From assembly GCA_003500165.1 (NCBI GenBank), contig DNSZ01000206.1:1-18029 (forward strand): a stretch of 18,029 bases of DNA. The letters are read 5' to 3'. The stretch's first letter is position 1. The number at the start of each line of letters is the position of its first letter. The stretch is from Paracoccaceae bacterium. Its GTDB lineage: Bacteria; Pseudomonadota; Alphaproteobacteria; Rhodobacterales; Rhodobacteraceae. The notes under the pieces are model-generated. The model saw only the letters and a program-made list of their open reading frames with translations. It did not search any database and was not told the DNA's origin. The position numbers and the translations under genes are program-made. Of the stretch, positions 8,745 to 15,654 are shown in pieces.

Positions 8745-9074
8745 TCACCATAGGCCGGCCTGCCCGCTGTCGAACGCGGCGCGCCAGGTGCGATAGCCCT
8801 CCTCGAAACCCTCGGGCAGTTGCCGGTTGCGGGCCACGAGGCGCTGCGCCGATTTCCGAAAGGTCGGTTCCGAAAACGGCAGATGGGCGGCGATCGGTTC
8901 GCGGGTCTGCGCGTCCCGATAGGCCGCCACCGAGATCACGTTGCCCTGTTCGAAACTGTCGATCCGCCCGATCATCAGCCAGTTCTCCTGGGTTTGCCAG
9001 ACCTGCCCGACCGCCAGCACGGGGCCGGCAGCCGAACCGCCCGCGAGCCATCGCCTGATCCCGCGCCACGGCAT
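8745..9074 (-). CDS. Small unknown protein following gltD
   Basis: A 109-residue protein I do not recognise. Its sequence runs MPWRGIRRWL, then GPVLAVGQVWQTQENWLMIGRI, which reads like a small beta-barrel or ligand-binding fold, followed by a charged helical tail (RKSAQRLVARNRQLPEGFEEGY). There is no convincing signal peptide. The start at 9074 lies only 4 bases after the gltD stop, with GAGTGAGG overlapping that stop as ribosome site, so it is almost certainly co-translated with gltD. Codon use is like its neighbours. The frame is open further upstream into gltD but that part is basic, low-complexity shadow sequence. Being locked to gltD suggests a link to glutamate synthase or simply operon packing; nothing in the sequence decides between them. 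Confidence 0.75.
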   Translation of the reverse strand: MPWRGIRRWLAGGSAAGPVLAVGQVWQTQENWLMIGRIDSFEQGNVISVAAYRDAQTREPIAAHLPFSEPTFRKSAQRLVARNRQLPEGFEEGYRTWRAAFDSGQAGLW

Positions 9075-9078
9075 CGCC

Positions 9079-10515
9079 TCACTCGGCCGCAATCCGAGCA
9101 TCCGATCCGAGTTGTTCGAGGATCGCATCGGCGGCCTCGCGGCCGTCGCGGATTGCCCAGACCACCAGCGAGGCGCCGCGCACGATGTCACCCACCGCCC
9201 AGACGCCGGGCAGGTTGGTCCGATGGTCGGGATGGGTGGTGCGGATCGTGCCCCAGCGGGTCACCTCGAGCTCTGGCACGCCCCACAGCGCGGGGATTGC
9301 CTCGGGCTCGAAGCCAAGCGCCTTGATCACCAGATCGGCGTCTTCGGTATAATCCGCGCCGTCGATCTCTTCGGGCATCTGGCGGCCGGTCAGATCGGGC
9401 GGGCCCAGCCGCATCCGGGCCACCCGGACACCGGTCACCGCGCTGTCGCCGGCGAACGCCTTGGGCGCCGACAGCCAGACGAATTCGACGCCTTCCTCCT
9501 CGGCATTGGCGACCTCGCGCTGCGAGCCGGGCATGTTCGCCCGGTCGCGGCGATACAGGCACTTGACCGAGGTGGCGCCCTGGCGCACCGCGGTGCGCAC
9601 GCAATCCATCGCCGTGTCGCCGCCGCCGATCACCACCACGCGCTTGCCTTCGGCGTTGAGTTCGCCCGAGGCGAATTCCGGCACATCGTCGCCAAAGCCG
9701 GCCCGGTTCGACGCCGTCAGATAGTCGATCGCCCGCACGATCCCCGGCAGCCCGACCCCCGGACCGCCCAGATCGCGCGACTTGTAGACGCCGGTGGCGA
9801 TGATCAGCGCCTCGTGCTGGGCCCGCAGCTCGGCAAAGTCGATGTCCCGGCCGACCGCGCAGTTCAGACGGAAATGCACGCCCGCCGCTTCGAGCTGGTC
9901 GATGCGCCGCATCACCACGGGCTTTTCCAGCTTGAAGCCCGGGATGCCATAGGTCATCAGCCCGCCCGCGCGGTCGTACCGGTCATAGACGGTGACGCGC
10001 ACACCGGCCCGGCGCAGCCTTTCGGCCGCCGCCAGCCCGCCGGGGCCGGCGCCGATGATGCCGACCGATTCGCCGCGTTCGACGGTCGGCGCCGGGATCT
10101 CGACCCAGCCTTCCTGCCAGGCCATGTCGGTGAGGTATTTCTCGACCGCGCCGATGGTCACCGTGCCATGGCCCGATTGCTCGATCACGCAATTGCCTTC
10201 GCACAGCCGGTCCTGGGGGCAGATGCGGCCGCAGATTTCGGGAAAGGTGTTGGTCGATTGCGACAGCTCATAGGCCTCGCGCAGCCGTCCCTCGGCGGTC
10301 AGGCGCAACCAGTCGGGGATGTTGTTGTGCAGCGGGCAATGGGTCTGGCAATAGGGCACCCCGCATTGCGAGCAGCGCGCCGCCTGGATGGCGGCTTTTT
10401 CGGCGGCGTATTCGCCGTAGATCTCGTGGAAATCCTGGCGGCGCACCTCGGCCTCGCGCTTGCCGGGCATCTCCCGCGCCTCGGTGACGAAGCGCATCAT
10501 GCCTTGTCGTGCCAT
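9079..10515 (-). CDS. gltD: Glutamate synthase (NADPH) small subunit
   Basis: The beta subunit (478 aa, usual length), a flavoprotein that takes electrons from NADPH and passes them through iron-sulfur clusters to the large subunit. The N-terminal cluster domain shows C48, C51, C56 and C60 in CSQCGVPYCQTHCP and a second group C95, C99, C105 and C109 in CGRICPQDRLCEGNC, the ligands of two 4Fe-4S clusters. Then come the FAD dinucleotide fold GIIGAGPGGLAAAERL and the NADPH fold VVVIGGGDTAMDCVRTA, and near the end the second FAD contact VWAVGDIVRGASLVVWAI. GGAG lies about 9 bases before the ATG. It is the first gene of the - strand run that ends with gltB and is transcribed divergently from uppP. 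Confidence 0.97.
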   Translation of the reverse strand: MARQGMMRFVTEAREMPGKREAEVRRQDFHEIYGEYAAEKAAIQAARCSQCGVPYCQTHCPLHNNIPDWLRLTAEGRLREAYELSQSTNTFPEICGRICPQDRLCEGNCVIEQSGHGTVTIGAVEKYLTDMAWQEGWVEIPAPTVERGESVGIIGAGPGGLAAAERLRRAGVRVTVYDRYDRAGGLMTYGIPGFKLEKPVVMRRIDQLEAAGVHFRLNCAVGRDIDFAELRAQHEALIIATGVYKSRDLGGPGVGLPGIVRAIDYLTASNRAGFGDDVPEFASGELNAEGKRVVVIGGGDTAMDCVRTAVRQGATSVKCLYRRDRANMPGSQREVANAEEEGVEFVWLSAPKAFAGDSAVTGVRVARMRLGPPDLTGRQMPEEIDGADYTEDADLVIKALGFEPEAIPALWGVPELEVTRWGTIRTTHPDHRTNLPGVWAVGDIVRGASLVVWAIRDGREAADAILEQLGSDARIAAE

Positions 10516-10727
10516 GGCGGCGTCTCCATCCTCTATCGACCGGCCAGAAATCGTTCTAGCGGACCGGTGCCCAGCTGAAAAGGCAAAAGAGCTGACCTAT
10601 TAAGGCCAGCGCACGGGCATACCGCGCCACATCCGCGGGAATCCCTGCTTTTTTAATCAGCCTTGCTTACCTATCAAGTTTTTCGCGCCGGGTCTAACCT
10701 GCCGCGGCGCGAATCGAAAGGACCGGT
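10516..10727. promoter_or_regulatory. Divergent gltD / uppP intergenic region
   Basis: About 210 bases separate the two divergent starts and the stretch is visibly richer in A/T than the genes around it, as expected for two promoters. It holds a T6 run near 10649-10654 and TAT-rich segments. AAAGGA lies 6 bases before the uppP ATG and serves as its ribosome site. No gene fits here. I found no convincing operator palindrome and no riboswitch that I can name. Confidence 0.6.
10650..10677 (-). promoter_or_regulatory. Candidate sigma-70 type promoter for the gltD operon
   Basis: Read on the - strand there is TTGATA (10677-10672), a 16-base spacer, then TAAAAA (10655-10650). The -35 match is good, the -10 match moderate. 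It would give a leader of roughly 125-130 bases before the gltD ATG. Alphaproteobacterial promoters are loosely defined, so this is a candidate only. Confidence 0.35.
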
Positions 10728-11534
10728 ATGGCGGCTTGGTATCTGCTGGTGGTCGCGGCCCTGCAGGGCCTGACGGAGTTCCTGCCGGTCTCGTCCTCGG
10801 GCCATCTCATCCTGTTGCCGCGGCTCACCGGCCTGCCCGATCAGGGTCCGGCCATCGATGTGGCGGTGCATGTCGGCACGCTGACCGCCGTCATCGTCTA
10901 TTTCTGGGCCGATGTCCGGCTTGCCCTGTCGGGCGTGCCGCGGCTGCTGCGCGGCAAGGTCGACACCCAGGGCGCCTGGCTGGCGCTGCTGCTGATCGTT
11001 GCCACGGTGCCGGTCGTGATCGTTGGCGCGGTGCTGGCGCTGACCGGCTGGATCGACGCGCTGCGCTCGATCCTGGTGGTTGGCTGGGCCACGCTGATCT
11101 TCGGCATCGTCCTGTGGTGGGCCGACCGGACCGGGGCGCAGGACCGGCCGGCGCGGCGCTGGTCGATCCGCCATGCCGCGATCATGGGGATGTGGCAGGC
11201 GCTGGCGCTGATCCCCGGCACCTCGCGGTCGGGCATCACCATCACCGCGGCGCGGTTGTTGGGATATGCCCGGCCCGATGCGGCGCGGCTGGCAATGCTG
11301 ATGTCGATCCCGACCATCGCCGCGTCGGGCGTCCTGACAGGCGCAGGCGTGGCGCTGTCGGGCGATGCCGGCGTGCTGCGCGACTGGGGCCTGGCGGTGG
11401 GGTTTGCCTTTTTCGCCGGCCTTGCCGGGCTGTGGATTCTGATGCGCTTCGCCCGGACGATCAGCTTCACGCCCTATGTGATCTACCGCCTGGGGCTCGG
11501 CGCCGCGCTGCTGTGGATCGGCTATTCGGCCTGA
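10728..11534 (+). CDS. uppP: Undecaprenyl-diphosphate phosphatase
   Basis: The integral membrane phosphatase (BacA/UppP) that recycles undecaprenyl diphosphate to the monophosphate lipid carrier used for peptidoglycan and other envelope polymers; overproduction is known to give bacitracin resistance. The 268-residue length is typical. The family's two conserved motifs are present: QGLTEFLPVSSSGH at residues 13-26 and PGTSRSG at 163-169, which together form the active site. About eight hydrophobic segments are visible, including an N-terminal one and the final LGLGAALLWIGYSA. The start has AAAGGA 6 bases upstream. It is divergent from gltD and followed after 92 bases by an ABC importer, with a hairpin in between, so it is probably its own transcription unit or only partly read through. 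Confidence 0.96.
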   Translation: MAAWYLLVVAALQGLTEFLPVSSSGHLILLPRLTGLPDQGPAIDVAVHVGTLTAVIVYFWADVRLALSGVPRLLRGKVDTQGAWLALLLIVATVPVVIVGAVLALTGWIDALRSILVVGWATLIFGIVLWWADRTGAQDRPARRWSIRHAAIMGMWQALALIPGTSRSGITITAARLLGYARPDAARLAMLMSIPTIAASGVLTGAGVALSGDAGVLRDWGLAVGFAFFAGLAGLWILMRFARTISFTPYVIYRLGLGAALLWIGYSA

Positions 11535-11535
11535 C

Positions 11536-11574
11536 CGGCGCCGCGAAACCGGGCAGTCGGCGGTTTCCGCGCCG
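11536..11574 (+). terminator. Imperfect hairpin after uppP, possible terminator
   Basis: Two bases after the uppP stop, CGGCGC and an AAACC segment pair with GGTTT and GCGCCG downstream, with an internal mismatch loop of a few bases and an 11-base apical loop. There is no T-run after it, so it is not a textbook intrinsic terminator; it may act with Rho or only stabilise the transcript end. Confidence 0.35.
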
Positions 11575-11626
11575 ATCGGGCGCGGCACCGTCTTGACCCC
11601 ATGCGCGAAGCCGCAATGATGACGCC

Positions 11627-12574
11627 ATGACCGAAGCCGCCGCACCCTCTGCCGTTCCCGCCGCCGCCCAGCTGGGGCAGACGCGGGCCGACCGTTTCGC
11701 CCGCTGGCGACGCGGCGAGGCGGCGCGCGGCCTGACCCTGGTGTCGCCCGCGCTGATCTATGCGCTGCTGCTGCTGGCGGCCCCGATGGGCATGATCGTG
11801 GCGCTGTCCTTTGCCACCCAGACCTATCTGACGATCGACTGGTCGCCCAGCCTGGCGAATTATCACGAGGCATGGATCGACCCGCAGGAAAGCGAGATGT
11901 ACCGCGCGCTGATGGGCCGGTCGCTGGCGATCTCGGGGGCGGTGACGGCGATCACCGTGCTGCTGGCCTTTCCGATCGCCTATTTCGTGTCGTTCCACGT
12001 CGCGCCGCGGCGCAAGGCGCTGTGGATCTTTCTGATCACCATCCCGTTCTGGACCAGCTATCTGCTGCGGGTGTTCCTGTGGAAGGTAATCCTGCAGGAA
12101 AACGGGGTGGTCAATTCGATCCTGATGGGGGCGGGCGTGATCGACACGCCGCTCGACATGCTGTTCTCGCCGGACGCGATCATCATCACGCTGGCACATG
12201 CCTGGGCGCCGTTCGCCATCCTGCCGATCTATGTCGCGCTGGAAAAGATCGACCGGTCGCTGCTGGAGGCCGCGCGCGATCTGGGCGAGAACCGCATCGT
12301 GACGTTCTGGCGGGTGACGCTGCCGCTGGCGCTGCCCGGGGTCGTGGCGGCGGCACTGATCGTGTTCATCCCGACGATCGGGGATTATGTCACGCCGGCG
12401 CTGATCGGCGGCGGCCGGGTGCCGATGATTGCCAACATGATCCAGGCCCAGTTCATGGTGCTGAACAACCGGCCGATGGGCGCCGCGCTGGCGATCTCGG
12501 CGATGGTGGTGGTCGCGGTGATCGCGATCCTGTTCCTGCTGCTCAACCGCCGCTTCCTGAAGGTCCGCCAGTGA
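11627..12574 (+). CDS. ABC transporter permease, spermidine/putrescine type (PotB-like)
   Basis: A 315-residue inner-membrane permease of the binding-protein-dependent type 1 importer fold. After a 35-residue basic cytoplasmic tail come hydrophobic segments beginning LVSPALIYALLLLAAPMGMI, then AISGAVTAITVLLAFPIAYF, ALWIFLITIPFWTSYLL and further helices. The EAA loop that docks the ATPase is clear: EAARDLGENRIVTFWRVTLP. The phrase PFWTSYLLRVFLWKVIL is characteristic of PotB-type proteins. The ATG at 11627 has no good ribosome site; nearby upstream ATGs are out of frame. It overlaps the next permease gene as GTGA. Polyamine transport is the usual annotation for this subfamily, but related systems take other amines or small organic compounds, so the substrate is not assured. 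Confidence 0.92.
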   Translation: MTEAAAPSAVPAAAQLGQTRADRFARWRRGEAARGLTLVSPALIYALLLLAAPMGMIVALSFATQTYLTIDWSPSLANYHEAWIDPQESEMYRALMGRSLAISGAVTAITVLLAFPIAYFVSFHVAPRRKALWIFLITIPFWTSYLLRVFLWKVILQENGVVNSILMGAGVIDTPLDMLFSPDAIIITLAHAWAPFAILPIYVALEKIDRSLLEAARDLGENRIVTFWRVTLPLALPGVVAAALIVFIPTIGDYVTPALIGGGRVPMIANMIQAQFMVLNNRPMGAALAISAMVVVAVIAILFLLLNRRFLKVRQ

Positions 12575-13380
12575 GACGGCCCGGTACGCTGGCCATCTAC
12601 GCCGCGTTCTATCTGGTGTTTCTGTATGCACCGGTGATCCTGCTGCCGCTGTTTGCATTCAACGACGGCACGATCATCGCCTTTCCGCTGTCGGGCTTCA
12701 CCACCCACTGGTTCGCCGAGCTGGCGCAGACCGATGCGCTGATCGACTCGGTCGTCACCAGCCTGATCATCGCGGTCGTCGCGGCGGTGCTGGCGACGCT
12801 TCTGGGGCTTCTGGCGGCGCGGGCCGCGGCGCGGACGATGTTCCCGCTGAAGCCGGGGATCATGGGGCTGATCATGCTGCCGCTGATCCTGCCCGAGATC
12901 ATCATCGCGGTCGCGCTTCTGGTCGTGCTGTCGCAGCTTGGCATCGCGCTGGCGTCCTGGACCGTGATCCTGGGCCATGTGCTGCTGTGCACGCCGTTTG
13001 CCATCGCGATCCTGAATTCGGCCTTCCTCGCCCTCGACCAGTCGCTGGAAGAGGCCGCCCAGGATCTGGGCACCACAAAGCTCGAAACCTTCTGGCGGGT
13101 GACCCTGCCGCTGGTGATGCCGGGGATCGTCTCGTCGCTGCTGATCTCGTTCACGATCTCGCTCGACGAGTTCATCATCGCCTTCTTTCTGTCGGGCAAC
13201 GAGCCGACGCTGCCGGTCTATCTGTGGTCGCAGCTGCGCTTCCCTGCGAGAATCCCGGTGGTCATGGCGCTTGGCACGCTGTTGCTGATCGCCTCGCTGG
13301 TGTTGCTGACAACGGCGGAGTATTTCCGCCGCCGCGGCGCCGCCCGGACCGGGCAGGACGACCATGGGGGATTCATGTGA
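12571..13380 (+). CDS. ABC transporter permease, spermidine/putrescine type (PotC-like)
   Basis: The second permease of the importer, 269 residues. It has an N-terminal helix (LAIYAAFYLVFLYAPVILLPLFAF), several further helices, and the EAA loop EEAAQDLGTTKLETFWRVTLP. The segment ISFTISLDEFIIAFFLSG is typical of PotC-like proteins. I chose the GTG at 12571: it overlaps the stop of the first permease gene as GTGA and has AAGG 7 bases upstream. The frame is open far upstream, but that part is shadow sequence inside the first permease gene and lacks helices. It ends in a GTGA overlap with the ATPase gene. It should form a heterodimer with the upstream permease in the inner membrane. Confidence 0.93.
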   Translation: MRRPGTLAIYAAFYLVFLYAPVILLPLFAFNDGTIIAFPLSGFTTHWFAELAQTDALIDSVVTSLIIAVVAAVLATLLGLLAARAAARTMFPLKPGIMGLIMLPLILPEIIIAVALLVVLSQLGIALASWTVILGHVLLCTPFAIAILNSAFLALDQSLEEAAQDLGTTKLETFWRVTLPLVMPGIVSSLLISFTISLDEFIIAFFLSGNEPTLPVYLWSQLRFPARIPVVMALGTLLLIASLVLLTTAEYFRRRGAARTGQDDHGGFM

Positions 13381-14459
13381 CCGAACCGCTGATCGTCCTC
13401 GACCGGGTGGAAAAGCATTACGGAGCCGTGCAGGCGCTGGCCGGCGTCTCGGCCGAGATCGGCGCGGGCGAGTTCTTTTCGCTGCTCGGTCCCTCGGGTT
13501 GCGGCAAGACCACGCTGTTGCGCGCGATCGCCGGCTTCGAGGAACTGACCGGCGGACGGCTGACGATCGACGGGCGCGACATGGCGCATGTGCCGCCGAA
13601 CAAGCGGCCCACCAACATGGTGTTCCAGAGCTATGCGATCTTTCCGCATCTCGATGTCGGGCAGAATGTCGGCTTTGGCCTGCGCAAGAAGGGGCTCGAC
13701 AAGGCCGAGATGACGCGCGCGGTCGGCGACGCGCTGACCATGGTGGGGCTTGGCGGCTATGAAAAACGCGCCTCGCACGCGCTGTCGGGCGGCCAGCGCC
13801 AGCGGGTGGCGCTGGCCCGGGCGCTGGTGATGAAGCCCAAGGTGCTGCTCTTGGACGAACCGCTCTCGGCGCTCGACAAGAAGCTGCGCGAACAGATGCA
13901 GGTCGAACTGATCCGGCTGCAGCGTCAGGTCGGCATCACCTTCATCCTGGTCACCCATGACCAGGAAGAGGCACTGGTGATGTCGGACCGCATCGCGGTG
14001 ATGTTCGATGGCCAGATCGCCCAGCTGGCCGACCCGGAAATCCTGTACCGCGCCCCGGTCAACCGCCGGGTGGCAAGCTTCATCGGGATGATGAACTTCC
14101 TGCCAACCCAGGTCACCGTGCTGCCCGATGGCACGGCAGAGGTCGATGTGGCGGGGCTGGGCCGCGCGACGATCCCGGCGACGCAATGCGCCGGCGGCGC
14201 ACGCGCCGGCAAGGGCGCGGTCGGCATCCGGCCCGAAACGCTGACCATCGGGCGCGAAGGCGCGGGCCGGGTCGCCGAAGGCACGGTCGAAGAGGTCGTC
14301 TATTACGGCGACATGACCTATTACGACGTGCTGCTCGACGGGGCGGCCGCCCCCGTCACGATTTCCATGCGCAACGTGTTTGGCCGCGACGTGCTTTGCC
14401 GCGGCGCCCGCACCCCGGTGCGCTGGGCGCCCGAGGCCATGGTGCTGTTCCACGACTGA
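13377..14459 (+). CDS. ABC transporter ATP-binding protein, spermidine/putrescine type (PotA-like)
   Basis: The ATPase that drives the importer, 360 residues. Motifs are complete: Walker A GPSGCGKTT at 38-46, Q-loop Q84 in NMVFQSYAIFPH, signature LSGGQ at 136-140, Walker B with D160 and E161 in VLLLDEP, and switch H194 in LVTHD. A C-terminal TOBE regulatory domain follows (about 285-360; GIRPETLTIG, VVYYGDMTYYDVLLDG), as in PotA and other large importer ATPases. The GTG start at 13377 overlaps the stop of the second permease as GTGA and has GGGGGA 5 bases before it. No periplasmic binding protein gene lies within the cassette or in the window, so that partner must be encoded elsewhere. A long hairpin follows the stop. 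Confidence 0.95.
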   Translation: MTEPLIVLDRVEKHYGAVQALAGVSAEIGAGEFFSLLGPSGCGKTTLLRAIAGFEELTGGRLTIDGRDMAHVPPNKRPTNMVFQSYAIFPHLDVGQNVGFGLRKKGLDKAEMTRAVGDALTMVGLGGYEKRASHALSGGQRQRVALARALVMKPKVLLLDEPLSALDKKLREQMQVELIRLQRQVGITFILVTHDQEEALVMSDRIAVMFDGQIAQLADPEILYRAPVNRRVASFIGMMNFLPTQVTVLPDGTAEVDVAGLGRATIPATQCAGGARAGKGAVGIRPETLTIGREGAGRVAEGTVEEVVYYGDMTYYDVLLDGAAAPVTISMRNVFGRDVLCRGARTPVRWAPEAMVLFHD

Positions 14460-14461
14460 TA

Positions 14462-14488
14462 CGGGCGGTCATTGACGATGACCGCCCG
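14462..14488. terminator. Perfect 11-bp hairpin between convergent genes
   Basis: CGGGCGGTCAT at 14462-14472 pairs exactly with ATGACCGCCCG at 14478-14488 around a 5-base loop. It begins two bases after the stop of the ABC ATPase gene and lies before the end of the convergent small membrane-protein gene, so it can terminate transcription from both sides. It lacks a clear T-run on either strand. Confidence 0.65.
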
Positions 14489-14525
14489 CCGCCTCCCGCC
14501 CCGTGCCAGGCCCGGGCCCGGCCGG

Positions 14526-14858
14526 TCAGCGCGGGTGGGTGCGCGGCCGCTCCTCGATGGGCACCAAGATCGCCTGCAATTCGGCCTGGGGTGTGGGCAC
14601 GCCATCGCGCCGGCCGCCGAACGGGTCGTCATCGGCGGGCTCGGCCATCTGCATCACCGCGATACCGATCTGCACGCCGCCAAAGGTGATGCCGGAAAAG
14701 AACGCCAGCATGGACGCGGCAAGCCAGCCATCGGGCGACCGGGCGACGAGCCCGCCAAGCCCCGCGACATCGAGCCACAGGATCAGGGCGGCAAAGGCCA
14801 CGCCCAGGCCCATTCCGATTGCGCCATGGACAAGAAACATCCGAACCAGTCGCGGCAT
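14526..14858 (-). CDS. Small two-helix membrane protein of unknown function
   Basis: A 110-residue protein I do not recognise. Two membrane segments are visible, about residues 7-31 (MFLVHGAIGMGLGVAFAALILWL) and 46-70 (WLAASMLAFFSGITFGGVQIGIAV), followed by a hydrophilic tail of about 40 residues with an acidic DDDPFGG patch. The start at 14858 is preferred because GGAGG sits 8 bases before it; an ATG 15 bases further upstream contains that ribosome site and has a poorer one. It is 77 bases downstream of moaE on the same strand, so it may be the last gene of the pgsA-moaD-moaE transcript, and it converges on the ABC ATPase gene. Confidence 0.75.
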   Translation of the reverse strand: MPRLVRMFLVHGAIGMGLGVAFAALILWLDVAGLGGLVARSPDGWLAASMLAFFSGITFGGVQIGIAVMQMAEPADDDPFGGRRDGVPTPQAELQAILVPIEERPRTHPR

Positions 14859-14935
14859 TGCGTCATCCTCCATTGCCCTGGGCGGAAGTTAGGGCGGATG
14901 CCGCGGCATGACCACCCCTGCCCTGCCCGACCGTG

Positions 14936-15400
14936 CTAGCCGCTGGCGTCCCGCCACCGCGCCAGCGCCGCCTCGTCGTTCTCCCGCGCGGCAACCCAGC
15001 GTTCGTCGCCGGCGCGCTCTTCCTTCTTCCAGAAGGGGGCGCGGGATTTCAGGTAATCCATCAGAAAGGCCGCGGCCTCGAAGGCCGCCACCCGATGCCG
15101 CGCCGCGGTCGCGACAAAGACGATCGCCTCGTCCGGCCGCATCGGACCGTGCCGATGGATGACCAGCGCATCGCTGAGCGCCCAGCGCGATGCGGCCTCG
15201 GCCGCGATCGCATCGAGCGCCTTTTCGGTCATCCCCGGGTAATGCTCGATCACCATGCGGATCAGCGGCGCCTGCGCGTCATCATCGCCGCGCACCAGAC
15301 CGGTGAAACTGACGACGGCGCCGGCGCCGGCCGCCCGACCGGTGAAGCCGGCCAGTTCCGCGCCCGGGTCGAACGGCGCCTCTTGCAGCCGCACCCGCAC
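14936..15400 (-). CDS. moaE: Molybdopterin synthase catalytic subunit
   Basis: MoaE, the large subunit of molybdopterin synthase. With the thiocarboxylated small subunit MoaD it adds two sulfur atoms to cyclic pyranopterin monophosphate to make molybdopterin. The 154-residue product has the family core: GAVVSFTGLVRG, the IEHYPGM segment, IHRHGPM and the active-site region LKSRAPFWKKE, with K118 and K125 in the places of the catalytic lysines known from E. coli (K119, K126). The GTG at 15400 lies 2 bases after the moaD stop, so the pair is translationally linked; a second GTG two codons later is an alternative. No other molybdenum cofactor genes are in the window. Confidence 0.95.
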   Translation of the reverse strand: MRVRLQEAPFDPGAELAGFTGRAAGAGAVVSFTGLVRGDDDAQAPLIRMVIEHYPGMTEKALDAIAAEAASRWALSDALVIHRHGPMRPDEAIVFVATAARHRVAAFEAAAFLMDYLKSRAPFWKKEERAGDERWVAARENDEAALARWRDASG

Positions 15401-15402
15401 GC

Positions 15403-15654
15403 CTAGCCGCCCGTCATCGGCGGGAAGAAGGCGATTTCCCGCGCCTGCCCGAGGGGCGCGTCAAGCTCGGCCAGTTCCTGGTCGAGCGCCACGCGAATCG
15501 CCGCCATATCGGCAAAGGCCGCGGCATAACGCGGCTCGCGCGATTTCAGTTCGGCGACCAGCTCGGCAACGGTGGCGGCGTCGGTCTCGACCCGCTCGCG
15601 CGGCAGCCCGATGCGCTCGCGCAGCCAGGCGAAATAGAGGATGTCGCGTGTCAT
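15403..15654 (-). CDS. moaD: Molybdopterin synthase sulfur-carrier subunit
   Basis: MoaD, the ubiquitin-like small subunit of molybdopterin synthase, 83 residues. It starts MTRDILYFAWLRERIG, the usual first strand and turn, has the helix TVAELVAELKSR, and ends in FFPPMTGG. The terminal Gly82-Gly83 is the part that is adenylated and turned into a thiocarboxylate that donates sulfur. AAGGGG precedes the ATG by 5-6 bases and the ATG overlaps the pgsA stop as ATGA. It is followed directly by moaE. The frame stays open upstream into pgsA, but that part is shadow sequence. Confidence 0.93.
   Translation of the reverse strand: MTRDILYFAWLRERIGLPRERVETDAATVAELVAELKSREPRYAAAFADMAAIRVALDQELAELDAPLGQAREIAFFPPMTGG

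Noticed and set aside
8941..10578. A 545-codon + strand frame opposite gltD, and a 399-codon - strand frame opposite uppP (10674-11873)
   Set aside because: Both are antisense to strongly supported genes and cover the promoter region between them; composition is that of shadow frames.
11872..12570. A long N-terminal extension of the second ABC permease
   Set aside because: The extension lies wholly within the first permease gene, has no membrane helices, and a GTG with a ribosome site and GTGA overlap marks the real start at 12571.
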